Source of the DNA: Termitomyces sp. T153
Lineage: Eukaryota; Basidiomycota; Agaricomycetes; Agaricales; Lyophyllaceae
Assembly: GCA_018296165.2 (NCBI GenBank)
Contig: JACKQL020000003.1
Span: 1,364,001-1,428,000, forward strand
DNA: 64,000 nt
Direction of reading: 5' to 3'
A model generated the notes under the pieces. It did not search any database, was not told the origin of the DNA, and saw nothing but the letters and a program-made list of their open reading frames with translations. Made by a program: the position numbers and the translations under genes. Position 1 is the first letter of the stretch. Every line of letters starts with the position of its first letter. This document shows positions 11,349 to 23,461 of the stretch, one piece after another.

Positions 11349-14300
11349 TCACCCCCCCTCTAGCATGTGCAATGCATGGGGTAGAAGAAGTCCCTGATTG
11401 CTTGGTCCACTGGCAAGATAGGGTAGATTCCTAATATGGTGTGCAGGGCATCTGGATGTCTCCAGTGGAACTCCTTAATAAGTCCAGGGGCATGTATGTT
11501 CTCCCATGGCTCCCAGGAGATATCCTCAATTCCATAGCCTTTCCACTTCACCTTGTATTGTAGTCATCTCTGAAATAAATGGCTATCCAGGATTTTCTCC
11601 ACTTCATATTCCTCATTGTCATTGACCACCATGGAGGGTGGTGGAGGTGGCAGACATTGCCCCAGGATAGGATCTTTAGGAGCTGGGGTTAGTTTCACCA
11701 CATTGAACACTGGATGAAGCTGGCACATCCCCATAGGGAGTCAGAGTCAATAGGCCAGGGGTCCCACCTGTTGTTCCACTGTGAACAGCCCTAATTGGCA
11801 GTATAACAGCTTTTTTAAGGGTCTAGTGGTTATAATGTCAGAGGCATTCAGGTAGACCCAATCTCCAGGCTGATATCTGTGCTCCAGGGTCCTCTCACAG
11901 TTGTAGTATCTTGCTATATCATCTTTTGCTTTTGCCAGTGCAGCTTGGGCCTCCTCCTGTGACTTCTTCATCCAGTCCACAAATTCATTTACTGCCTCAT
12001 TCTCCAAGAGTTGGGCCTGGGATTCAAAATCATGCACAGGTGCTATTTGGTGTCAAGGAAGAATGGGGAAAACTGGGTGGACACATGAACATAGTTGTTG
12101 TACTGGAATTCAGCATTGGGGAGGAGTTCATCCCAGTCATCTTGGCACTTGTTGCAGAAGAGATGGAGATACTGTTCTAGCTCCTGGTTTACATGCTCTG
12201 TCTGGCTGTCATACTGTGGGTAGTAGGTAGTGGTGGTGTGGAGCTTTACTCCAAGCAGTCAGTAGAGCTCCTGGATGAACTCTGCCATGAATTGCAGTCT
12301 CCAATCCAGGACATAGGTGTCAGAGAGGCCATGGAGCTTCCAGACATTCCTCTAGTACAGGTTTGTGGTACTCATGGCAGAGCAGGTGGTGTGGATCAGA
12401 ATGAAGTGTGCTCTCTTGCCATACAGGTCTACCACCACCATGATCACATTATAACCGTGGGCATCAGAGAGCTCTACAATGAAGTCTACAGATGCTATGC
12501 TCCACTGTTCTGTGGGCACTGGTAGCAGGTGTAACTGTCTGTAGAAGAGTCGGCACTGGGGCTTGGTCCAGAGGTAGAGATCACAGGTACTAGTGTAGGA
12601 CTCAATGTACTGGGATATCTGGAGCCACCAGTAGTTCTGCAATACTAACTCCAGTGTCTTCCACTGCCCAGGGTGCCCTGCAATGCAGGAGTTGTGGTGT
12701 TGCTCCACAATCCTCTGACAGAGCTCCAGAATGTTGGGGATGTAGATACAGTCTCAGAAGGTCAGAATTCCATCTCAGAGGGCCCATTTATCAGTGTGGA
12801 CTGCCTTAACACCAATAGTATGCCCTGACTTCAGTGTCCAAGCATAAGCTCCTCCTGTTGACTGTCCCTATTGCCCCGTCATATGTCCCAGAAAATGTCT
12901 GCCTCTGCTTTGTCAATGGCAAGGCCCTCCATGGCTCAGATTGCAAACAATTTGGGGTGGAGGAGCACAATGTTGCTGTTATCCCCTTCTCCTGTTCTGT
13001 GGTCTACCCTCCAAGACAGAACACCTGGTATCCCCATGCTTTGGCCAGGCTTGTGATGTAAGGAGAAGTCCAAGTTGGCAAGGTAGAGGGACCATTGGGC
13101 CTGTTGGTGATTGAGCTTCTTGGCCATCCAGAAGTATTCAAGGTTCTTGTGATCCATCCAGACCTCAAACTTGTGCCATGCACCTTCCAGGAAGTGCTGC
13201 CACTCCTCAAAGAACCAGATGATGGCCAGCATCTCCTTGTTGTGGATCTCATAGTTCTGTTCCACCGCATTCAGGCTTTTGGAGTAAAAGGCCACCAGAT
13301 GCCAGTTCCTGTCCTCTGGAGATTGCTGTGAGAGCACTGCTCCAGTGGCAAGGTTGGAGCTGTTAGCCTCTATGCAGAAGGGAGAGTTGTCATCCAGGAA
13401 TAGGAGGACAGACCCAGAGGTTACAGCACACTTGAGAGTGTCAAAGACCATCTGCTCTGGAGGTCCCCAGCTCTACATAACATCCTTTCCCATAAAGTTG
13501 AATAGCAGGTGGGCATGGTGCAAGAAGTCCTGGATCAATCTCTGGTAGAAGTTTGTGAAACCAAGGAATGCCTGTACCTCCTTCTTGTTTTGGGGCTCTG
13601 GCCACTCTGCCACACCTGCTACCTTCACCAGGTCCATCTCTGCTGCTCTATGGGAAATGATCAGGCCAAGGTACTCATCCAGGTTTGTTCAAACTCACAC
13701 TTCTCCAGCTTGAGGTAGAGCTGGTGCTGACAGAGGCATTTCAGGATGAGACAGGTGATCTGACAGTGTTCCTCCAGCATTTTGGTGTAGATGAGGATGT
13801 CATTGAGGTACATGCACACTACACCCTCCACAATGAGGTCCTGGAAGATGTCATTCATCATGGTCTGGAAGGTGGCCAGGCTGTTGGTGAGACTGAAGAA
13901 CATGATGAGCAGCTCAAACAATCCCCAGTTAGTCCAGAAGGCCACCTTCTACTTGTCTCCTTCCTGAATGCACACATTGTTGTAACCCCATCAGACATCT
14001 AGTTTAGTGAAGTATTGCATGCCCTGGAGATTGTTGATGAGCTCAGAGATGAGGGGGAGGGAATAATGGTTCTTCACTGTCATAGCATTGAGTACCCAGT
14101 AGTCCTGTACCAGTTAGAGGGAGCCATCCTTCTTTTTGATGAAGAAGACCAGGGAAGCCATTGGGGACTTGGATGGGCAGATATGACTAGAGTCTAAGTT
14201 CTTCTGTAGGAATACATCAGCTCGTCCTGCTCCCTGGGTGTGAGGGAGTAGACCTTACAACTGGAGGATGCAGAGTCAGGCAGCAGTTCAATGGTGTGGT

Positions 14301-16706
14301 CCCACCTCTTGTGCTCCAGAAGCAAGTCAAAGGAGGCTTTGGAGAATACATCTTCAAACACATGCAGGTAGGGGGGCACCATGTCCTGGAACTCTTAAGG
14401 CATGGTGTTGGCAGCAAAGGCCTGGGCCAGCCTCTGGGATATAGTCTGGCTAGCCCTGATCTCTGTGATGGAGGGTGGCAGGTGGACAGTGGTAACATAG
14501 ATTTGATCCCCTGCCTCTATTGCTTTGTCTGGGAGCTCCAGCTCACATATACCACCAAACTCCTCTCCATGCTCCTTCTCTCAGGCTCTGCCATTGCTTC
14601 AATCATCCTTGTAGAGGGCCTCTCTATGAGGGAATGCCAGAGGCAGGAGGTCTAGGAGGTCTAGATCAGTGAAGGGGAGAGGGCTGGCATGACATGCTTG
14701 GATGGCTGCATGCTCTCAGACTTGGGTCCAATGCTCTGCTCTGTCCTCCATGGCACAAGTGGAGCACTTCCTGGGGCATCTACTCATGGTCACCTCTCCT
14801 TTGGTCCAATTGACCTTGGGATTATGCTCTCAGAGCCACATGAACCCAAGGATCATGTCTTGCCTTCCCAAGCTGGTGATAGCAAATACAGCATGCTCCA
14901 TATAATTCTGATAGTGGAGAACCAGGTCAACTATAGAGCTAATTGCACCAGCTTCATTGGGCATTCCATCAATGTTGTAGACAAGAATGGGCTTGGGAAG
15001 GGGCTGTGTGGTCAGGCTGTGGTGTTTGACAAACTCCAAGTCCAGGAAAAGTCCTGTTGCCCCACTGTCCAGAAGAGCCATAACTCTGTGGTTTTGCTGG
15101 GTGTCCATTCTCTCAATCTCCACATCAAGGCACAGGAAATGGATGGACAAGCTAGAGGCCATCACATACTGTTGGGGCATTTGATATGCCCAAGCAGGGC
15201 TGTGCTGTTGGACCTTTGGAAGTGTTGGAGAGCTTGGCAGGGGCTCTGGAGTTAGTGTTTGTATGTCTAGAAGAGGGCTTCAAGGTTCTTCTATCTCAGA
15301 ATGAAGGGCATCAGAAAAGGCAGTTTCATTTTCTATCAACAGATAAGAGAACCTGTTAGCACCCAGCGACAGAGGCATACACCTCATCTATCACTTGACT
15401 AAAAATCCTCCTCCTGCTCCAGAGGTGAGGTGCACATGCTGGCTTCCTCCAGGGTCAACTCTGGCATGGGCTCATCCAGCAATGGAGCTCTGGCAGCATT
15501 TTTTGCAGCCAAGAGCTTCAGGAGAAGTTCCTCCTGCTCCACCATGGAGAGGTAGCATACCTCCAGGCCCAGGGGACAGTGTCATGCAAAGTGCTTGAGC
15601 TTCTTGCATCTCCAGCACAACAGCGGGGCAGTGTGGAGTTGTCAGGCTGCATTCACATCTATGGGGATTCCCAGTGGTAGGGGACATGCTGTAGGGGCGG
15701 CTGGAGTGAGGGCCAACACTGGGTGAGTAGGTGCAGGGTGGCAGAGGTTGCTGACTGGAGTGGGGTGCAGTGTGGAATGGGGGTGGTAGAGCTCCCTTCA
15801 TATCTCCATGAGTTGCCATTGGTCTTGGGCCACCTCATACTATAACACAATCTTTTTATTGTTGGGGCAACTCTCCACCAGGTTGTCAATGCATTCCACT
15901 AAGGCAGGGTGCAAGCCATTCTGGAAGGTGAGGCATAGTTGGAGGCCATTGGGGTAGGCAGCCTGTTTGACCAGGGCTCAAAATGAGTCAATGTACTCAT
16001 CCAACATGTGCTTTTCTTGTCCATACTGCTTCCTGTCATGTGCCACTGTCTTGGTGGGGTCTAACAGGGAAAACTCTGTGCAAAAGTCCTTCTCAAAGGT
16101 GGCCCAGTCTAGAAAGCTCCCCACACCTCCAGGATGGTGGAAAACTCACAGTGTGTAGGTGGAAGCATGTCCAGTCTTCATATATGACAGCACCCAGGCT
16201 ATTCTCAATGCATCAAAGTCAAAAGCATCCCTGCTGAGGTGGATGTAGGTGAGGCAGGACTGTAGGAATTGCTCCCTACCAGATTGGGCACTGTCATATG
16301 TGTCTGGCAGCACTGGACAAGGGATCTGCAGCCATAGGGTCACTGGAGCCACTGGAGTAGGTGCTGTGGCAGGCAGAGCTGGTTCTGCCACTGCAGGAGG
16401 GGTGGAGTTGGGGCTTAGGCATTCTAGCAGCACCTGGAGGGATTGGGAGATAAGATCTGTTGTCTGATGGAAGGTAGAGAGTTTGGTCATATGGTGGGTG
16501 AGAGATGATTGTGTTAATTGCACCTGGGTCTCTAGGTGGAACAGACAAGTCCAGGCTTTGTCCTGTGGGGCTGGGGCCTCCAAGGGTGTGTCTGAGTTGG
16601 CAAGCTGAGACATAGAACTCTGTGGTGCTTAATCCTGGCAGAGAAGTGATGGATAGCAGCTCAGAAGTTCCTTGTGGCTATGCAGGGCTTCCAGGCCAGT
16701 TTTAGG

Positions 16707-16717
16707 AGACTTGTTCT
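16707..16717 (-). promoter_or_regulatory. Primer-binding site of element A (self-priming type)
   Basis: Two bases inside the 5' LTR the element reads AGAACAAGTCT on its own strand. The exact complement AGACTTGTTCT lies inside the LTR itself (opposite strand of 16847-16857 and 11106-11116). This is the arrangement used by Tf1-like elements that prime reverse transcription with their own mRNA instead of a tRNA. Confidence 0.65.
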
Positions 16718-16719
16718 GC

Positions 16720-17069
16720 TGTAAGAGCAACCTCCAGAGCAGCAGATCAGAGTCACGCAGCTAGCAGAGAGGAATCCAAAGTATATTAGTGGAGTAGACA
16801 ATGATACAAATCAGTAACTAATCACCTAGCAGAGGGGAATCCAAAGAGAACAAGTCTAAGGATTTCCACTGCTCAGCACAGTGCATCAGTGGGCAGTGGA
16901 GGCATGGGAACTACTGTACAGGTGACCAGAGTTACTCCTAACCCTAGGGCAATGGTTGCTAAGGTAATACAGAGAACTCTGGAGTTCTATAAAGAGCCCT
17001 GGAGATGTCAAACAAGCTGTGGAGGTGCTGGAACCAGTCATGGAGGTTGGAAAAGGAAGTCCCCTGACA
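16720..17069 (-). repeat. 5' LTR of element A
   Basis: 350 bp, TGTAAGAGC...CCCTGACA on the plus strand. Differences from the other LTR are mostly transitions plus a short deletion, which indicates an old insertion. Confidence 0.92.
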
Positions 17070-17169
17070 GATACACTATTGGAAGATCAGGGGCCCATCC
17101 TGAAAGGCCCACTTGTCTGCATGCACTAGCCCATCAAGTCTGCAGGGCCTGTGAAGCCTATGCTACTGC

Positions 17170-17594
17170 TGTAAGAGTGATCTCTGGAGGCTGTGGCTCA
17201 ATCACACACAGAGGGAGATCCAAAGTCTTATTCAGTACTGTACAGTGTCTACTGACATAGCTACTCACCTGGCACAGGGAGATCCGAAGAGAACAAATCT
17301 GGGGAGTCCCTAGGCCAGATGTGATACTTCAGAGGCTTCAGAAGTGTGAGAACCAACTATACAGTATGACAGAAAGAAAAGACAAAAGTGATGTGTCAGC
17401 AATTGGTCAGCACTGACATAAGCTGGTGGCCATGCAAAAGGTACCACACTGGTCTGAACAATGCACAGAGAAGAGGGCTAAAACTAGGACTGATAGATAG
17501 GAAAAAGGAAGGAGAACAAAGGAAAATTATAAAGAGGGGAATCCAATGAGAACTGGAGGAGGAAAAGGGGGAACAAGTGGGATGTCTCCTGACA
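17170..17594 (-). repeat. Solo LTR C, TSD ACTGC
   Basis: A 425-bp TG...CA unit (TGTAAGAGTGATC ... GTCTCCTGACA) flanked by ACTGC at 17165-17169 and 17595-17599. It carries AGAACAAATCT, one base from the self-priming motif of A and D, so it is a related LTR family. The absence of internal sequence implies LTR-LTR recombination. It interrupts the integrase region of element B. Confidence 0.88.
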
Positions 17595-20008
17595 ACTGCA
17601 TCCTCTTGCACACCCTTCCAGTTCCCCCATTGAATGTCCTTAAGGATGTTTGCCTCATTTCCTTGGCCAGAATTCCTTCAAGAGCATGGACAGCAAAGAG
17701 TTCTGGTTTGAAGAGGACAATGGGTCAAAGTTGGCCAGATACAAGGATCATCAAGCTTGGCATCAATTAAGTTTCTTTGCTATGTGGAAGTACTCAAGGT
17801 TCTTGTGGTCTATCCAGGCTCCAAGCTTGTACTGGGTGCTCTCAAGAAAATTTCAAATGACCAAATGAGGCTAGCATCTCTTTGTTTTGGATCTTGTAGT
17901 TTCTCTCCACTGCATTGAGGCTCTTGGAGTAGAAGGCTATGAGATGCCACTTACCATCTGTTTTGACTGCTGGAAGAGAACTGCTCCTGTGGCAAAGTCT
18001 GAACTGTCAGCCTTTACTCAAAAAGGAGAGTCATTGTGAGGGAAGAGGAGGACAGGCTTGGAGTTTACAGCTTGCTTGAGGGTGTCAAAGGCAGCTTGCT
18101 ATGTTGCAAGGCCATGTCCTTGACAGTGAGGACAAAGAGAGGGTGGGCATAGTGAGAGAAATCCTGGATGAACCTCTACTAGAAGTTAGCAAAACTCAGG
18201 AAGGCTTGGACTTCTCTCTTGTTCTTTGGTGCAGGCCATCCAGCTACCCCAGCCATCATGATTGGGTCCATCTCAGCAATTCTATGGGAGATGATCAAGC
18301 CCAAATACTCAACCCAGGTCTGCTCAAACTCACACTTCTCTGGTTTGAGATAAAGCTGGTGCTGGTGGAGATGCTCCAGGTCAATGTGTATGATCCAACA
18401 ATGCTCCTCCAATGTCTTGGTGTAAATGAAGATATTGTTAAGGTAAACACAAACAATACCTTCTGCAATCAGGTCACAGAATATGTCATTCATCATTGTC
18501 TTAATAGTGGCAGGGCTGTTGGTGAGGCCGAAGAACATTATCAGAGTTTCAAAGAGTCTGCAATTGGTTTGGAACACTGCCTTCTGCCCATCACCTTCCT
18601 TGGTGCACACATTGTTGTAGCTCCAACAGACATCCAACTCAGTGAATTAGCAGGCACTCTAAAGGTTATTGACAATTTCAAAAATGAGTGTAAGGGTAGC
18701 AGTTCTTCACCATCATTAATTCAAGACTCAATAGCCCTGATAAGAAATCCATCCTTCTTCTTGATGAAGAAGACTGGAGAGGCCATTGGGGACTTGAAGA
18801 GCATTTCTGGCCAGAGCTCAGGTTCTCCTGCAGGAATACATTGAGTTCATCCTGCTCCAGGAATGTAAGCAGACAGACCTTGCAACTGTTTGATTCAGCA
18901 CCAGGTATCAGTTCTATTGCATGGTCCCACAGCTTATGCTCTGGGAACAAGTCAAACAAAGCCTTGGACAATACATCCTTAAAGTCCTGTAGGTGATGAG
19001 GCACTGTGCTACAGAAAGGCTTGGGAAAAAAGTTAGCCACAAACACCTTGGCCAGTTGTTGTGAGGTGGTATGATTGACCTGTATTTCTGCTGCTGAAGG
19101 GGGGGGCAGAGTGTCATAGCATAGCATAGATCCTGTCACCTACTTCAATGGTCTCATCTGCAGACTCTGGATCTGGAACACTGAAAAACTCCCCTTTGTA
19201 TCTGTTTTCCTCTTGGGGTTCACACTGAGCACCCCTGACATCCTTGTGGAGATTCTATGAGGAAATGTCAGAGGAGGGGACAAAAGGTCAAGATCAGCAT
19301 AAAGGAGATGCCTTGCACAACAAGCACACACAGTAGCATTTTCATGGACCTTTCTTTCTAGGCCTCTCCTGCACAGGTTATGCAGTGGCATGGGCAGTGG
19401 CTCATCTTCACTTCACCCTTTGTCCAATCAATCTTGGAGTTGTGTTCACATAACCAGGTGCTTCCTAAGACTGGTGACTGCAAAGGCAGCATGCTTGGTG
19501 TGGTTCTGGTAATGGAGAACTAAGTCAATAACAGAGAAAATGGAACCCACTTTGTTGAGTGTACCATCAATGTTATAGACTGGAATTGAGTGAGTAAGGG
19601 GAGTAGTGAGTTGATGGTGCTGCACATATCCTGTGTCAAGAAAAAGGCCAGTAATACCACTATCAAGCAGGGTGGCCATGCTCTGAAACTGCTGGGTATC
19701 TGTCATCTCTATCTCCACCTGTAGCTTCAGTGGATTAGCAGAGGGGAAGAAGAAAACTACACATTGACAAAGAAGATGGCATTCCCAAGCAGGGAGTTGC
19801 AAGTGGGGTCCAGGAGTGGTATTCCCAGTCAAGGCTTTGACTGAGAGTGAAGATGGTACATCTGAGGAGCTTATTGTTTCAGGCATAGCCTCAAGAGCAG
19901 CAACAGATATATTTGATACTATGGACAGGGGGAAAAACAATTAATGGCAGGAAATGGGGGCATAGTGGTCATCCACTGCCTTCCTAAAGTTCAAATAGGG
20001 ATATTAGA

Positions 20009-20560
20009 TCATTCAAAAGTATGGACTCTCCAAAAATGTGTATAAAAGTTGTATGGCTTTAAGGCATGCAGTAGAGGTAGGTCAATTGAGATTTTCTGAG
20101 GTTGAATGAATAGGTTGAAGTGTGGATATGGTTGGTGAAATGTGAGGGACTTTTGGTGTAAACAAACTTGCAGCTTTGGACCAAGTCTTTTGAATAACCT
20201 TGGCCTCTCTCCATTTCTTGAGATTCTCACCACACTTTTTGCTTCCTTTGCATTTTTTTTGCCCAGTTAAGTAGCCCAACTTTTCTGAGATTGATACAAG
20301 CATGACAATATGGGCATAGAACACAATAATCTGCATTGACAACAATATTGGGCTCATCAACCTCAGACTAACATGATATTAGCAAATTGACGAGAATTGA
20401 TTCATGGAAAATTTCCTTATGGCCATGTTGAATTAAGCTTTCTAGTTTTCAGGGCAGAAAAACTCCAAGCAAAAGTCAACCTTGGAAAAAGGGTCCATTT
20501 GGCTTGAAGATTGTATCCAAATACACCATAAATAGAAGTTACCCATTGCCTTCCAAAAAA
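20009..20560 (-). pseudogene. Decayed zinc-finger-like ORF, copy 1
   Basis: The minus strand contains NADYCVLCPYCHACINLRKV followed by LLNWAKKMQRKQK, a clustered Cys/His motif with a downstream Trp. A diverged second copy lies at 21240-21730. The pattern recalls N-terminal zinc fingers of DNA-transposon proteins, but no transposase core is present, so the family is not settled. Stops follow within about 40 residues. Confidence 0.4.
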
Positions 20561-21239
20561 TATTTAACAACTAGACCCTCAGACTAACTAACCATTCCTA
20601 TGTGACAAACCAACCATGTGACTCCCCCTTGAATGTACCAGGTCACTATGGCAGCAGAGTTCCTTTTTGCAAAAGAATGACCAGAGTCCCATCTGGCAGG
20701 TGAGCTAGACTACCAAGGACAGCAAAGGGCTGAGAAAAACCCAGAGATCTCATTAGAGAATCCCATGCAAGTTTTTGTTATACTGCACAGTCCTCTGTCT
20801 TGGCATTTCTGCCCAGATTTTCCTTAATCCATTTTGCCTTCCTGGCTCCTTAGTCTTTTGATGATTTATTGGTCCTGGCAGGATTTTGGTCATGGGGCAG
20901 GGCATATCAAGGCTGTCAACATGTCAGAAGGTCAGGTAGGCACTTATCTTGGCATTGGATATGGAGTAAGTGATCCAAGCCAGCACTCCCACCTGTCAGG
21001 TGAGCTCAGTTATCAGTACAATTATCTTGCAATCACTGACATGTCTCATTGCTGTTGTTTACATCTCACAGCTGCCTGGGGCTTTCTTTTGTGAGTTGAT
21101 TTGGATCTTTGGTGTTTGTGAGCTTAGCACCCCCCTTTTTCTACAGTTTTTGGCAATAGCTTATAGTTTTCAGCTTTTCTAGGTATATTGGAGGATTCGA
21201 CTACTTTTAATTTTGTCATCTCTCTTTGGTGAGAGATGG
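20561..21239. other. CpG-poor transposon-derived sequence, unassigned
   Basis: Lies between the two zinc-finger-like copies. It has short ORFs only and no recognisable domain. Confidence 0.4.
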
Positions 21240-21730
21240 TATTCTCGCAATAGTAGCACAGTTGAATGAATAGGAGAGGGTCCAGATATGGTCAACAGAA
21301 CATTAGGGGCCTTTTGCATGTAGCTTTCAACTGAGTGTTTCTTTGATAAGCTGGGCCTTTTTTGCTTTCCTTGTGCTTCTTTTCCCAGTTGGTAGCTAGC
21401 TCAACCTCTTTTCCATCAACACAAGTATGGCAATTTGAACATGATACATAGTAATCTGCACCAATGACAACATGTGATTTGTTGGCCTCAGACTGATTGG
21501 AATTAGATTAGTGACTGATCTGGAAATATATCTACATGGAATAATCTCTTACAACCATACTGAATTAAGCTTTCTGATTTTGGTAGAAAACTTTAAGTGA
21601 ACATCAACCCCTGAATGTTGTCTTTGATCATTTTTGGGTAGAGGATGTCACCATAAATGGACAGACACCCATCACTCTCCAAAAAATATTCCCGCTATTC
21701 TTAGTGAGGTTCTAGGAGATTACTTGATCA
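21240..21730 (-). pseudogene. Decayed zinc-finger-like ORF, copy 2
   Basis: Minus-strand GADYYVSCSNCHTCVDGKEV followed by NWEKKHKESKK aligns with copy 1 at the Cys/His cluster, the Trp and the basic tail. DNA similarity extends downstream (CTGAATTAAGCTTTCTGATTTT against TTGAATTAAGCTTTCTAGTTTT). The copy ends at the right border of island 1, where CpG-containing host DNA resumes (~21735). Confidence 0.4.
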
Positions 21731-23461
21731 TGTGTACGACACATTTTTTCCCACATCGCTCTTTCACCGTGGAATTATGCAGCTCATCCATGTATTTATT
21801 ACAGCTATGAATTATTGCCGAATCGAATGAACAGGAGTGGTCAAAAAAATAACGTACTACGCAGTGAAAACCGCAATGACGGCAGGAAGAGCGTCCAACA
21901 CACTTCCGAGAACTGCATTTCCTGCCAGACTACTTGCTGTAAACTACCCTCAAACATTCTAGCGGTAGCGAGTCTTCTGAAACAGATCCTCGCCAATCTT
22001 GTAATCAGCCCCAGAAAGGATTATGCGCTTCGTCGTGGAACTCCGGCTCGCGATTATCAAAACCGTGGGAGGTGAGAAAACCGCGAAGGTAGAGAATCCA
22101 GCTTACGTCCACTGCCCACATTGGTTTTGCAATTGATTCTCGGAAAAAAGTGTTAGTTGATCGAATGGTGATCGTTTGATCAGCTGATCAGATACAATAC
22201 AGTAGAGTCCCGTCTTCGCTTTACACAAGACATACTGAATGGAAATTTACGATATGTTGATGGCGTATCCAGCCGAGTAGATCTAAAGAGAGAGTTTGAA
22301 GTCCAGCTCTGGATCCAGAAAATTGGCGGGGAAATCACAAGGCTAGCAGTACTGGTGGCCACGAATGACCCAAGGTTCAATGGACTATTTTGCCATTCCG
22401 TTGCCTACGTAGCCAAATATAGGGGTTGGATTGTGACCCTGTCGAAACACGTCATGTGACATCATATGTGAAATTTTTCTCGACCTCTTATTCGGTATGA
22501 AATTAGATTATTCTAGCGACCGAGAACTTCTTATTTATTTTGAAGAGGCTACAAAGAAACAGCTCCATGATCTTGCGTCAACATTCATTCATCTTCATTG
22601 CAATTTGACAAAGTTAGAGACCTAAAAATCCTATACTGCTACAAGCATAGCAGCGGAAAATAGGGAGGCACGTTACAGAGTGTGGAAACGCGTCCGCAAA
22701 AGGCGGGCGCGTCGGCGGCACATTGTCTGGACGTGCGTCGGGCCTTGAACACGCGTGAGGCTTGAGAACGTGCAAGATAAAATGTATTCGAGAGGTGAGT
22801 GGGACTCGGAAGGTTAATATGTTGCAGAGGGTGGAGGGGCAGCGACGGTGTGAGACCTTACGTAAGGCGCCACAACAGGTACCTACAACCTTCAGATTCG
22901 ATTATGACATGTCACTACCTGTCATCTTGCCCCTAGGCATAAGCTTTTGAAGTTTATTAAAAAGCCAAGTGCTAGGCTTTCATTGTTGTCTACAATGGCT
23001 TTTCTCCTGTTGAGTCCGCTTTTGTTACTTTCCTCCCAGGTTTTCGGCCAGCTCCAAGTCCTACCAGAGTTTTGTGAGAGTCTACTTTCCCAAACATACC
23101 CGTCTGGCTCATCGGATACTGCCGTTTCAATCTCTTCGCTGTTGATTGCTTCTCATACGCTGCGACTGAACTAAGGTTTGGGAAAAATTTCATGGGATCA
23201 TTTCAGTTGACAGACTTCGCTCACATCTATCTGGAACTTTGAACGACTAGGGTTGAGTGGTGACGTACCTCACCATATGGTCCTCAATATAATCGGCTAC
23301 TTATTTAATTATATGTTATTGATAGATCACCTAATGCATTATGGGCGGCCAACAAAAGCAAAGGCGACGCTTTTTTCGTACAGCGAACATCATTTCAGTG
23401 TCTTACATATAAAAGGGCCTATGATCCGAGAGGATCTTTTTCACTGGAATATCCTACCAAC
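21731..23461. other. Upstream region of reductase gene 1, no other gene recognised
   Basis: Host-like base composition with CpG. Short ORFs (for example 21815-22075, minus 22180-22380, 22947-23174) show no domain. The TATA-like box at 23408 belongs to the reductase gene. Confidence 0.45.
23408..23415 (+). promoter_or_regulatory. TATA-like box of reductase gene 1
   Basis: TATAAAAG lies 54 bases before the ATG at 23462, a normal spacing for a short 5' leader. A similar TATAAGG occurs at 45959 near gene 2. Confidence 0.5.

Larger units (their letters stand above)
10979..17069 (-). mobile_element. Full-length chromodomain Ty3/gypsy retrotransposon A (minus strand)
   Basis: Both LTRs and a perfect 5-bp target duplication GATAC (10974-10978 and 17070-17074) define the ends. 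Minus-strand coding order: gag 16613-15400 with a zinc-knuckle remnant near 15600, protease 15180-14830 (ALLDSGATGLFLD), reverse transcriptase about 14400-13500 (FSLTNSLATFQTMMNDIFQD, MYLNDILIYTK), RNase H 13451-12936, integrase 12800-11900 (His/Cys finger, then SVDFIVELSDAHGYNVIMVV), chromodomain 11560-11360 (MKWKGYGIEDISWEPWENIH). The polypurine tract is the complement of 11349-11361. Many in-frame stops of the TGG-to-TAG/TGA and CGA-to-TAA type show that it is dead. The chromodomain and domain order place it among chromoviruses. Confidence 0.92.
10360..19940 (-). mobile_element. Old Ty3/gypsy element B, split by element A and by solo LTR C
   Basis: Minus-strand pol fragments in gypsy order. 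Protease at 19446-19740 (LLDSGITGLFLDTG). Reverse transcriptase about 18180-19140 with VCVYLNNIFIYTK, where the canonical YxDD box is YLNN, and GLTNSPATIKTMMNDIFCD. RNase H about 17650-18080. Integrase remnants at 17600-17650, 17070-17169 and 10360-10978. Two younger insertions interrupt it: element A at GATAC and solo LTR C at ACTGC. If both are removed the integrase region becomes colinear with that of element A. Gag is missing. Stops and frameshifts are frequent, so it is not autonomous. It is related to A and D but clearly more diverged. Confidence 0.75.

Noticed and set aside
14689..15255. 188-codon plus-strand ORF
   Set aside because: Antisense of the protease region of element A (DSGATG motif on the minus strand).
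18101..18844. 247-codon plus-strand ORF
   Set aside because: Antisense of the reverse-transcriptase region of element B, which has the recognisable motifs on the minus strand.
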